This document shows, in pieces, positions 1 through 11,300 of a DNA stretch of 64,000 nucleotides. The stretch comes from Elmis aenea. Its lineage: Eukaryota > Arthropoda > Insecta > Coleoptera > Elmidae. Made by a program: the position numbers and the translations under genes. The notes under the pieces were generated by a model that worked only from the letters and a program-made list of their open reading frames with translations, had not been told where the DNA came from and ran no database searches. Position 1 is the stretch's first letter. Every line of letters starts with the position of its first letter. The stretch lies in NCBI GenBank assembly GCA_947652605.1, contig OX393577.1, forward strand, positions 35,467,466 through 35,531,465, in the 5' to 3' direction.

Positions 1-171
1 GTTCAGAACAGAACGGAAAACTTCTAACAGCAAAATCTGAAATCGATTTTTTATTAATGTTTATTTACATGTATCCTCTTTCTTCTATTAATACCTACAA
101 ATGCATACTTTATTCAGATGTTTAAACATACTTCAGCTGCAATAAATAATGCTCTTATATTGAAATGTATA

Positions 172-870
172 CAGGGTCCTGCTACAGTGCGTCGGGCTCT
201 CCTAACGCCCCTCCCGTAGGAAATAGAAAAAAAACTCTAAAGACTGTTTTATACTATACTATTTTTTCGTTTAAGAAAATCGTATACGATTTTTGATACA
301 AAAATTTCGTTCAAGAATTTAGCATGGAAAATATGAACCTCTTACACTGTACTATTTTTTGGTACGAAAACCCCAATATATTTTGGTTACTTTTTAGTAA
401 CTTTTATCATATTTTGTTGGCACCTTGAGTAACCATGTCAAATGTTCAATTTGATCACAACAGAAAGCGAATTATTTTCAAATTTAACGTATATTTAACG
501 CTTGTTCCATTCTACATATTTATTCCTACAAAATAAATTGTGAGGGATATAACGGTAATAAGCAGTATTTAACATCGTTTGATTGTTTCAGTTAACCTAA
601 CCCACAAATGACATGCGGTCAGATACAGTTGCAGTAGAATACGCATGCGCCCATGCCAAAGAACACGCCCATTCTAAAATAGGACGCATTTAGAGCATGC
701 AGTAATTTCATACGAATTTTTGGTTCAAGATTTGTAATTTCTGATTGACACCGTACTAGAAAATCGTATACGATTTTCTTAAACGAAAAAATAGTGTAGT
801 ATAAAACAGACTTAAGACATAAAATTATTGCTTTGAAAAGATCTACGTCTTAAAATTATTTTCAGCTATA
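172..870. repeat. Inverted-repeat element with a CAGGGT end
   Basis: A CAGGGTCC end preceded by TA lies at 172. An inverted pair is visible: about 231-286 reads towards TCGTATACGAT and the complement lies at about 755-813, over roughly 50 matching bases including AAACGAAAAAATAGT. The right end is eroded or runs into the next element at 871. It is probably a MITE, and its family is not known to me. Confidence 0.5.
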
Positions 871-1158
871 CAGGGTGTCCCATTTTTGCGCTGTAACAAA
901 AACAAAGATTTTTTAAATGAAAAAACCTTTATATTTTCAGGTCTTTCGATGCAATTTTTTAACCTCTACATTACTTTTTGATTTTGTATCAGTGTTGCCA
1001 ACTTATAATTTTTCTTCAAAAAAATCTTACATAAGCAGGCTTAACTTTAAAATATCGTTGCGACCTCGTTTTTTGAAGTTAAAAAATGAGTTTTAGCAAT
1101 AATGTTAGTTCGGCTTAAGAGCAACATTTTGATAATAAGAAATTTGAATTTAGTGATA

Positions 1159-1770
1159 CAGGGTGTTCACAAAAAAAATGCCAAACTTTCCAAACTTTAA
1201 AGTGATAGTAGTATAACATATATAACTCATTTTTTCCAAATATAATTATCCTTATTTTATTCCGCTATTCGATAGCTTTTTTACTCTTTTTTAATTCAGG
1301 TTTCTTTAAGGGGCTATCACCAGAGGGTACAATAGACCAATAGGTCGCAGTACAGAAACCCGAAAGGGAACCACCTCCGCAGAAATAATAAAAATTGAAA
1401 GACACAAATCACTTCCTAAACCTTCCAGGTTTTTTTAGGCATTTTTTAACATATTATAAATGCGGAATAAAAACCATTTTACGGTTCTACATAAAAAAAA
1501 AATTGTAATGCCAAATTGACACTTGCTTACATTTTGGCATTTGTTTTGCATCAGCGCGGCCTATTTCGGTGCATAAAAATGTAATTAAATGGTTACTTTT
1601 GTGAAAAGTATTGAATATCTCAACAACTACGGGGCTTACACATGGGAAATTCCCTATAAAAATTGAAGAGGAGGAAAAAGCTATTGAATAGCGGAATAAA
1701 ATAAGGGTTACATTTACAAATAATGAGTTATTTCACTTTAAAGTTTGGAAAGTTGGAATTTTTTTGTGAA
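1159..1770. repeat. Inner palindromic element nested in the one at 871
   Basis: The left end is CAGGGTGTTCAC at 1159. The left arm carries AACTTTCCAAACTTTAAAGT and TTATTCCGCTATTCGATAGC. Their complements appear in reverse order at about 1680-1755 (GCTATTGAATAGCGG, ACTTTAAAGTTTGG). It interrupts the outer element, whose second arm resumes at about 1770. No clean target duplication is seen. Confidence 0.5.
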
Positions 1771-1976
1771 TTCTTATTTTTTAACTTCAAAAAAACGAGG
1801 TCGCAACGATTTTTTTAAAGTTAAGCCTGCTTATGTAAGATTTTTTGGAAAAAAAAATATAAGTTGGCGACAAAAAATCAAAAAGTGAACAAGTGTAGAG
1901 GTTAAAAAATGACATCGGAAGACGTAAAAAGATAAAGGGTTTTAATTGTTTGAATGAAACTTTCTGCTATATTTTC

Positions 1977-2401
1977 CAGGGGTTTGGAGCGGAGCTCAGA
2001 GCTGGAGCACGGAGCAGTGGAGCAATGGGTTTTTGCCCGGAGCAGGAGCGGAGCCCGGAGCAAATTATTTTGATTGCTCCACTGCTCCAGTTTATTATGT
2101 ACATTTAAAAAAAAACTACTTTTTCCCTTTTTTTCAACGTTTGAAAATCAATATTTTTTTTTTCAAACATTCATTTAACTTCACTTGTTTGTTAGGGTCA
2201 AATATTGTTATTTTTGATTAACTTCTACATATCCGATAAAATTTAAAACTTTGTTTTTAAAAACAATTTTTTTTAATCAAAAAACCTTTTTAAAAAATGC
2301 TAACAATATTTGGAGCATGGAGCGGAGCTCGAGTAGGCAATTTGATGCCGGAGCGGAGCTGGAGCGGAGCAATTAAAAAATCGGACTGCTCCAAACCCCT
2401 G
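1977..2401. mobile_element. hAT-type MITE, 425 bp (GGAGCGGAGC family, copy 1)
   Basis: The ends are CAGGGGTTTGGAGC and its complement GCTCCAAACCCCTG. It is flanked by a perfect 8-bp duplication ATATTTTC at 1969-1976 and 2402-2409. The 8-bp duplication and CAGGG ends are typical of hAT elements. The end regions are full of GGAGCGGAGC-like direct repeats, and there is no transposase. A second copy lies at 42857-43241. Confidence 0.9.
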
Positions 2402-4565
2402 ATATTTTCGTTTGATTTTTTAAATACCTGTTTTACAAATAACCTTTATACATTGCATACATTTTGATAGTACAAAGTCTCAAAACCATGTTATATACTA
2501 ATATTTATTTATACCTTACACAACAGATATATAATGAACTAACTTGGCTTTAGCTCTGCTGTGTAATTTTAACATAGCCTTAGAGAGTTGTAAACTATAA
2601 TACCTATTACGTTGGTTATGTTTTGCTTTTTATGAATCACAAACTTCTTTACCAAACCATTTTAGTCCTAATCTACTCGTTAACCTTTATTGTTTTAAAC
2701 TGTTTCCTCGGTTATATGTACGATAGTTAAAACGTCGGAAGGTTAGGCACACTAATTGCCAATAATTACCGAAGAAATTACCAAGATAACACTTAAAAAT
2801 TGTAAGAAGTACTAAATCTTGTATACGAAACTTATTCTTAAAACGTTTTAAAGCTTTTCTCTTGAGATTAACTATAGAAACGCCTTTTACGAAACATTGA
2901 TTTAAAATCTGTTCTAAGTTCTAATATTATATTGATTTATTCTTACTATTAAACCACTTTACTTCGTGGAACAATGCATTGAGTAAATTTATAATGAAAT
3001 GGTGTTCAACAAATTAAATATTAAGATCGTGTCGACCGCATATAACTTACATGGGTAGTCAAAGGAACAAAATTTTTAATATTTAACCACGCATTGAACA
3101 AGATATTGATTAAATGAAGTATGTAGGAATACAATAACGATTGAAGTGTTTACACTGAAAATAACGTTTATAAAATGTAAACTATGGATATAGCTTGCAG
3201 CGTCTGGTATCTGTTTGGTAATGGAAAAAGTTCGGAACTGGGCTGGATAATAAATTACAATTTAACTTTTTTTGCAAATTTGTTTATAAACAGCCAAACT
3301 TCTATTAATATCGCTGAAAAATTGTATTTTTTTACCAACATCAATAATAATAAATTTGGTTATCTTAATTAACTATAATCAATGCTATAATTATAATGCT
3401 TATAATACGTACATATCTGTTAAGTATAGTATTACAATTATAATTAATAACATCTTCAATGAAACAACTACCGCCATGTTGAGATAAAATTAAATTTTGC
3501 AAGTTGTGTTCAACCGCGCTGTAGATAACAACAGCTTATATTATTAGACAGCAATTTAGCCGTCGAATACTGTCGCTTGCTTCGGAGATTGGCTATTACT
3601 TAAACTACTAAATTATAAACGTTAATAAAATAAAATGTCTATAGAATAAAGCTTTTTCATTACGTTATTCACCATGAGAAAATTACAAAAAGCACGTTTT
3701 AATCCATATTAAATATGCAACAAAGATGTATAATACCTATCTTATGAAAAGTTGTCAACGTTAAAAGTTGCTTTTTCGAAATTACTTTATGTGCAACATA
3801 CAGTTGGAATATTTTCTAGCTTTTTCAGTTCTTCAGTTGCAATTAACGAAAGAAATAAATCAGTACTATCAATTAAAACATGAATAAAAATAGCTTTGCC
3901 CGGTACGAATATGACAAACGCTTAAGATAAAAGTTACTAAGACGTTCGTGAGAAATAAACTCGATATTGGCAGATGTAAAGTTTTGGAATAAATTTTGTA
4001 TTTTGTTCACGTACAACCTTCGAATTATTTTCCCCTTATAATAAATTTAGATGGTTTAACAGTTTTCTGTATCAGTTGCTTGGTTCTTTCTCGAGGGGCT
4101 TTTAATACTATGCTCATTGAGATCATGTGTCAAAGTAAATTAAGTGCTTTATCTAGTTGCTTAAAAGAACGATTTTACTCCAATACACTCTGTGTAATTA
4201 TTCAAATTGCTAAACTTTCTTATGTACTTCGTTTACTATAAATACTTGTGTGAGTTGGCAAAAATTAAATATAAATTCGTGCCCAAAAGTGTATGCATTA
4301 AATTCATTGAATTTAAACTTGTTTAAGATTATATCAGCGTGTCATTATCTCAATATATGCGCACATCTTGAATTTAAAATCAAAAAAGTAAAGTGAGAAA
4401 TTATGCTTCAATTTATACATTTTTAAATTTGTGTCATCTTCTTATTTCTTAACAATTACATATCTACTATTAACACTTTAGAAATAGTTAGTTGTGGGGG
4501 AAAATTCATTTATTTTTTGTGTATAGGGTGGACCAAATACGAATGTTTTTCTGTATAGGTAGTTG

Positions 4566-4995
4566 ATTTCATATAAAACTGCCCATATCGGCTTAAAAAG
4601 AGGCTGAGCTAAAGGAAACAAATGCACAATGTCCGTCTCTTTCTTTAAATATTATTTGAGTTTACAATTCAGTCTACACCAATGAACGTCGTAATCTAAT
4701 AACTGAAGGTATCTTCATGAATATTATTGCAAGCAGTCGAAATTTGATCCCTAATTAAAGGTTAAATAAGGTTTAATTTGGGTTCATAGGTAAAAGAAAA
4801 TTAATATCTGTATTAGTGATTCCCAAAAATTTTTGCTTGAAAACAAATACTTCAATAATTTAAAATCTATTATAGCAGGTATCCCGGAAGAAGAACTTGT
4901 TTAGAACTGCAGCATTATGGGCATTATGCTCAAAGAAAAGCAATTAGGAAGATGTGGTATACGATTATGATTTTAAATGTTAGGCCGTACAAATT
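4566..4995 (-). repeat. Dispersed repeat, inverted copy of an about 500-bp family
   Basis: This is a diverged, reverse-complement copy of the repeats at 18295-18792 and 62177-62690. Shared blocks include the complement of TTAGTTCTGCCTC, AATTTGATCCCTAATTA and AACTGCAGCATTATG. Its left edge reads ATATAAAACTGCCCATATCG, which resembles the opposite end of the other copies and suggests terminal inverted repeats. Class unknown. Confidence 0.6.
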
Positions 4996-5697
4996 TAAAT
5001 ACCACACTGACGTTTAAATGACATTTGTTGATTAAGATTTTTTTGTTTCCCACGGCAGGCTTGAAAATTTTGTGAAACCTAATCTATATTGGTTAAACTT
5101 TTATTTTTTATTTATTATTAGTTTAGCACTAAAATTCACTTATGATTACATCATTGAATTCAGAAAAAAAATGTCTACCAGATATAGTAAAAAAAATAGA
5201 TGGTGCCATTTGGAAAAAAATTACCATCGTTTGACATTTAAGTTGAACTTGAAAAAATTTGAAATCCAATTCAGTTTATAGTATTTGAGGAGCCATTTCA
5301 TTACGGTTTTTGTTCATCAAAATCGGACCACAAACAACGAAGTTACAGCTTGCGGCGTTTTTTGCGTGACACCCTGTATATTAAATATGATATCTTTATA
5401 CTTATATTTTATACTATATCTTTCTCGTATCAAGTTACATATTACATACTCACATAGTACCTAATTTTAAAAAAATGTCAAGCTCAAAACTTAACAGGAC
5501 TATTAAGAGAAGTTCGTAGCATAATATTATGCTCAGACTCAAAATTTTTAAATGTCTAAATTAATATGAATGCATAAACTATTAAGGTATTAAGGTGTAC
5601 CGTTTAAATTGAGATTGGAGTATCAAATTAACAATTCTCTCTTGCTACAGTGGTTGGTTGGGTTACTATCTTAATGAATGTTAAATTAGTGCATATA

Positions 5698-6322
5698 CAG
5701 GGTGTGTAAAAATTGGCGGAAGCGCTACATGTGGCGATGTTCTTCCTAAAATTCTAAGTCGAAAATTTTAATACGAAAATGTTGTACCATGCTTGCTGTG
5801 TCTGCAAGAGGTCCTCAAAGTTTTGACATGTAGTCCTTTAATAAGCGTTATTATTTAATACTTGCAAATGAAAAAGCTGCAATTTGGAACAAAAATTAAT
5901 TTCCAATGGTATTTTTTCCTAGATATTGTGTTCTTCCTTTCAAAAATTGGTGTTGAAAATATGTAAATCACTGATTTGAATGAAAATAATACATATGGCA
6001 ACATTGTCATTAGCTGTCATCTCTGTTTTTCTCGTAATTATTTCTAGTTTGTGTTTTACGATACCCAAAAGTTTGCAGCTATGTTTACGAACTGAAGGCT
6101 TTCAGTTCGAACAAAAATTGTAAATACCTAAGTAAAAATTGCTGATAAAAAAATGTCCAAACGCAAATCAATGTATGCTATGTTGCCAATTTTTTTTTTC
6201 TTTAAATGGTTCCTGAGGCCATAGGAAGCATGGTACAACATTTTTGTATCAAGATTTTCGACCTAGAATTTTACGAAGAACATCGTCACGTGTAGCGCTT
6301 CCGCCAATTTATACACACCCTG
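5698..6322. mobile_element. Inverted-repeat MITE, 625 bp (copy A)
   Basis: The element is bounded by TA and runs from CAGGGTGTGTA to TACACACCCTG. The ends pair over about 130 bases (AATTGGCGGAAGCGCTAC against GTAGCGCTTCCGCCAATT). A near-palindrome GAACTGAAGGC..TTCAGTTCG lies inside. A TA target would suit Tc1/mariner-like elements, but no transposase is present, so the class is inferred. An inverted copy of identical length is at 44294-44918 and a half copy at 20088-20494. Confidence 0.8.
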
Positions 6323-8499
6323 TATAGGAGGCATATAATAAATAATCTACGTAAACAAATCAAACAAATTTTAGCACTAGGTACCTTAGTCTCTTTATGA
6401 AATGCGCAATAGGAAATATTTTAGGTTTTTAGTTCGCAGACGATATTATTTGTGTTAATCATGTTCACCTGTTTTTTTTTCGAATAATGTAACCGTAAAG
6501 AATGAATGGCGGCTATAATTTAAAGTTCAAAAGGACAGCTTTTACGGCAACAAGGGGCTTAAAAAATCAACAAAATTATGTTCCAACAATTTCTGCAAAA
6601 TGATTAAAAACTGCTTATAATTCTCGAATAGAAATCATTTTTACTTGGCGTTAACTTAAACGAAAAAAAGGTTTTATTCAAAAGAGGCTGCAATATGTAT
6701 TTTATAATATCTACAAGTGTGTTTCATCAAAATCGCTAAAAAAAAATTTATGAAGAATCTTTTGTAGAAGATCCAGACCAGTTTTCAAAACTTTCGTCTT
6801 CATCAATAGCAATCTTATTTATTGATTTTGTTGAAAAACGACGACCTTAAAACTGGCCCAACATTTCTAAAAGTGATTCTTTATTTAAAAAAAAAAGGGG
6901 TAAGTGTTTCTTAACTCAACCTATTTACATTAATAAACGAATCACTTATGTATTGTTGTATTACTCGCTGATTACTGCATGACTTTATGATTATCTGTAG
7001 GTAAATTATTATTGTACAAGGATACCTTGTTTTGAAATTTAGCAGTTATGTCGCACAAAAATGTTACAAATATTGCGATATAGTATCGTACTCGGGTTCA
7101 GACAAGCATGAATGTGGTCTCAAGAGTGACCAGCTTTAGACAACTTTGAAACCTAAGCATTTTCTAAAGTTAACGAAGGTGATTTTTCCGTCACGTCCCT
7201 AAACCAGTCCCTCTGGTGGCCGACAGCTAGCACGATTCCTAGCTTGAACAAGAAGTTTATTGTTGCGTAAAATTGATTATTGTGCTTCGACAATTCTCCT
7301 TGTACTTTAAACGACAACTATCAATTGGTTCTGGTAAAAATCATACGTGGCCTACTAAATGCATGTGTTAAATTTCGTTTAATTTCGTAAGATAACTAGA
7401 ATAGCCATTATTGGCGGTTTGTTAATCAGAAAAATGTATCCTACATATATATTAAAATGAGATAACAAATACCAATAAAAAACGATTGTAACACCAGAAA
7501 ACTTTTAAAAATGAGTTGGTCAGTTCAAATAAAATCGTTATTGTTGTTTTAATATTGAATTATAAAGGAGTTGTGCTATGCCTAAGATTAATTTTAATAC
7601 AATTTGCCCCCATTTAATATGTTCTGTAGCATAATCATAAAATATTATGTTACATTTGGTTAGTCGCTAACAAATTTCATTTTTATTGAATAATCGTTTT
7701 GGGGCGAAATTCAGATACTATACCAGAAGCCCTATAATTTCTATAACTTTATATATGACGATTGAAGCCGATAATGATTTAGCGTTAAAGTTTCTAATTA
7801 GGTTACCAGCAGACCCGTTAGTCGTTTAGCCCAGCCGCTAACAACAAATGATATCAAATTCAGAGAGCAGAGAAATTTCATTAGTAGGCATATTGATCTT
7901 GCTAAATACTTTGTAGCTATTTCAATTTTCTCTGTGGCTGTGGCGATACAATGTTTGAAATACAATTCCATAACAAAACACAAAATTAGCTTAAGTTCAC
8001 AAGTTCACATAATACACGTCTGGTTTACTGGTACAAATCAAATGTCTAAATTGCTGTAAAAAAAATTCTGAATAGTGCCGTTCAAATGCACGAATGCTGT
8101 ACTGAAATCGCAAAAGTTTTATGTGAAGTACAGCGCAGTTATAAACAGACCGACTTGGATGGTGTTCTTATTGGTATTTTTTGTAACAAAAGCTTTCTAT
8201 GTGCAAGTATTCTAAAAAGAGGACGTTCAAGGTGTCTCAGTTAGAAGAAAGCTTTTAAAATTTCCTATGACATCATGTCAACCCTGTATCTTCTTTATTA
8301 TCAAAGATTTGGTGCGTAGAATAAAGTATTTAGATTTAGAGGTTCGCAATATGTTATTGGATATTATATTCATTTATGTATTTTTAATATTTACGATTTA
8401 AAATTTTATTTAAATAAATTTTATTCAAATATGACATTTAAATGCTCCTAAAGTTCCCTATGACTTATGTATAATTAAACTTAAAAATCCCCATTTTCC

Positions 8500-8663
8500 G
8501 TTTTTTACTAACTTTCTCGGATACAGTTTGATATATTTCAAATGTCTTGTCGGATTATTAATGAGCATCGAATTTAGCATTTTTGCCAAATTTAAACCTA
8601 TACTCTATCTTTTATAATAAGCGAGATCCCCATGTTTAAACTCGAATTTCAAACGCCCTATAT
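8500..8663. repeat. Degraded arm of the 37858 fold-back family
   Basis: The stretch from TTTCTCGGATACAGTTTGA through CCAAATTTAAACCTATACTC to AAGCGAGATCCCCATG matches the right arm of the element at 37858-39514 in order and spacing. It ends near CGCCCTATATA, an eroded CACCCTGTATA. The left arm is missing. Confidence 0.6.
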
Positions 8664-9118
8664 ATATTTTAGGAAATCAAAATACATTAGACAAATTTCC
8701 TCTGCATTTTAACAAATTATTCGTTGCAATTAAAATCATTGTGTAGACGTTTGCCTTTGCTAAATACCCTCTTCTGTTTTAAGATCTAGAACTACAATTT
8801 GCTAAAGTGCATACTTAAAATCTAGTACGTATATAAAATACTTTTAGTTCGGTTGCATAACAAGTATAATCTCATTTTTGAGTGTTTCTTGACGATGTTA
8901 TAATATTTAATTAGTACAGTTTATTTGATTTTTATGATTTTAAGATTATACCATAGATAGTAATACATAAATACCTCAAATAATATAATTATATTCGTTC
9001 AAAAAATAAGGATCACTGTGCTTTATTCATTATAAAATTTAGGTTAATAGTAAAAAAGATTCTTGTCTTTTTAAAGTTTTTATAGATTACATTTAATGAT
9101 GCATTATTTCTTTTGTAG

Positions 9119-9530
9119 TACATCGCAAAAGAAGTTATCCACACACCCATGTTCCACTTAAGGCATCAAGGTCTATGAAACGCCGAATTACTTCGCCTCA
9201 TATAACACCAAACGAAACCCCTGATGAAACTCCAACCGATATTCCGTCTTCACCAACATCCACCGCTAAAGTAACATCGCCAACACACAGTCCGTCAAGT
9301 ACAGGATCTATACTTCAAGCGACGGATTCAGATACTTTACATTTAAGTCCTTTTACACTCAACGAAGATGAAGACACCGGCGCTATTAGCTCAGAATCCG
9401 AATATATATTGTCTGATCCAACAGGTTACCGAAGTCCTCCAGACTTTTCGCCAGACAAAAAAGTTCAATTTATAAATGGGACGGATAAAGACGATGAAAG
9501 TAAAAAGGATGGAAAGAAGCACAAAAAAAG
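9119..9530 (+). CDS. Ndae1: Ndae1 coding exon (N-terminal cytoplasmic region)
   Basis: The exon follows a TTCTTTTGTAG acceptor and ends at AAAAAAAG|GTAAAC. It starts with two bases of a split codon and then reads HRKRSYPHTHVPLKASRS. A Ser/Thr/Pro-rich low-complexity stretch follows, then an acidic stretch, then KVQFINGTDKD and a Lys-rich end (KKDGKKHKK). In vertebrate SLC4A4/A8/A10 proteins a His/Arg-rich stretch and an RVQFILG-type motif occupy the same place before the conserved cytoplasmic domain, which supports homology. The Met at 9175 is internal and not the true start, because the frame is open upstream to the acceptor. The many SP and TP dipeptides could be kinase sites (inference). 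Confidence 0.8.
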
Positions 9531-9914
9531 GTAAACGATCAGCTATATTTTAAACGAAAAGTCTAAAGGGATTAAATTTCCTCGTAGTTTTTTTGTCACT
9601 TTTAATGAAAATTGAAAAAATTCGTTAGTGTATCTTCCAGTTGTGACTTTAATTTAAATAAGTACATGTTTAATTATTGTACACAAATCGTTGATATGGC
9701 AATGACTCAACTTAAAAGTTGGCAAATGGTTCAACTCATGCATTTAAAAATAATGTTTGCAAACACGGCGCAGCTCATTTTTTTTTTTGTCTTAATTCTA
9801 ATAGTGCAATCTGGTCTGTGAGACCAATGAGGAGTTTAATTCTGGGCTAAATTAATAATGTTCAAAGTTAGTCTAAGGTTTACCCAATAGTAGTCCTTAT
9901 AGTTTGCTAATATA

Positions 9915-10412
9915 CAGGGTGGTGCATTTTTCGATGCTCACCATTACTATCTTGAAAACGGTAAGAGATACAAGGTCGGTTAAATTAGAGAAAAGTTGCA
10001 AATTTTTATGGCCATTGAGAATCTGAAAAGAAATCGTGGATATTTTAATTCGTTTTTGATTTATTAGGTACAAAAAAGGTGAAAAATGTGATTTTAGAAA
10101 AATATTATTATCTTCCCTACCATTTACGCTATTTAACTTAAACTTGGTAACTTTATGTTTTTGACCATCCTGGGTTTGATGACGTCAACAGAAATTCTAA
10201 TCCTTCTAGATTTCAAGTGGCGATAGTCAACTGTTTTATTTCTATGGCCGCCATATTGAATTTTTGCACCAACAGACAGACAAAAAAATTAGTTTTTCAG
10301 ATTGGTTACCAATATAAACAAAAAAACAATTTAATATTAATTGTCTATTAAATCAAAATGTTAGACTTATGTAATATCATATGTATTTTTGATCGATTTA
10401 TTTGCAAATAAA
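9915..10412. repeat. CAGGGTGG-ended repeat, partial
   Basis: The left end CAGGGTGGTGCATTTTTCG is preceded by TATA at 9911-9914. The following ACGGTAAGAGATACAAGG and GGTTAAATTAGA resemble the left arms at 30889 and 60737, so it is a diverged relative. The right end is not clear; the next element begins at 10413. Confidence 0.45.
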
Positions 10413-11300
10413 CAGGGTGGTCCAAATTCGATGGGATTACATGGGTATCTCGCTCAATATTTAAGATAGAGAAACGGTTATATGAGCAGTTTTTTGAGAC
10501 AAACTCAAAACCGTTTTGAATAATATCCCATCATTTTCGGTTTTTGGGTTATTAGAAAAAAAAATTTTTTTGGTCATATTAATAATGTGTCATATCTCTG
10601 TTATTGTTGCAGATATTGATAAAATTAAACAAAGATCATTTTTAGATATTTTTACGTAAAATTCGATGACGCAAAAAAAAATTTACACCCGTCGTTAAAA
10701 AGTTATTACACAAACTTACCTTTTTTTAAATGGAAGCTATAGGTGGCTCTGGTCTATTTAAATTCCTTATTTTTCTCATTTCTAATATACATATAGGTGA
10801 AGGTCGATGTAGTTATTTTTAATAATACGCAAGTTACGAAGGCTTTTTAGTTTTTTTTTTTTTAAGAAAACATTAGGCTGTGAACTTGCGTATTATTGAA
10901 AATAACTACATCAAACCTTATATTTTTAAATTGAGAAAAAAAAAGGAATTTAAATAGGTCAGAGCCAACTATAGCTTCCATTTAAAAAAAGGTAAGTTTG
11001 TGTAATAACTTTTTAAGGCCGAGCGTAATTTTTTTTTTGTATCATTGAATTTTACATAAAAATGTATCTAAAAACAATCTTTGTAATTTTTATCGATATT
11101 TACAACAATAACGAAGATATGACACATTATTAATATAACAACAAAAAAAAACACTTTTTTTCTTACTCAAAAACCGGAAATGATGGATTATTCTTGAAAA
11201 CGGTTTTGAGTTTGTCTCAAAAAACTGCTCGTTTAACCGTTTCTCTATCTTGAATATTAAGCGAGATACCCATGTAATACCATCGAATGTGGACTAAAAG
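10413..11300. mobile_element. Fold-back element, about 0.9 kb
   Basis: The left end is CAGGGTGGTCCAAATTCGAT. Arms of roughly 400 bases (about 10413-10840 and 10870-11300) pair with each other, for example ATGGGTATCTCGCT against AGCGAGATACCCAT, and TGGAAGCTATAGGTGGCTCT against its complement AGAGCCAACTATAGCTTCCA. The right end (ATGTGGACTAAAAGG) is worn. No coding remnant. Transcribed, it would form a very long hairpin. Confidence 0.75.

Larger units (their letters stand above)
871..2440. repeat. Outer palindromic element, invaded twice
   Basis: The left end CAGGGTGTCCCA is at 871. The left arm (about 950-1115, including CATAAGCAGGCTTAAC and GCGACCTCGTTTTTTGAAG) returns as its complement at about 1770-1925. 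Between the arms lies a second inverted-repeat element that starts at 1159. The hAT MITE 1977-2401 sits at or near the eroded right end, so the outer boundary is uncertain. Confidence 0.55.
1..9118. other. Upstream intron or 5' flank, repeat-rich
   Basis: No coding exon could be supported here. The first visible Ndae1 exon opens at 9119 in the middle of a codon, so at least one exon lies upstream and this stretch is most simply the end of a long intron. It holds inverted-repeat elements (about 172-870, 871-2440, 5698-6322), a hAT MITE at 1977-2401, one copy of a dispersed repeat (4566-4995) and a degraded fold-back arm (about 8500-8663). The rest is AT-rich with no motif I recognise. The intron call is inference. 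Confidence 0.6.
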
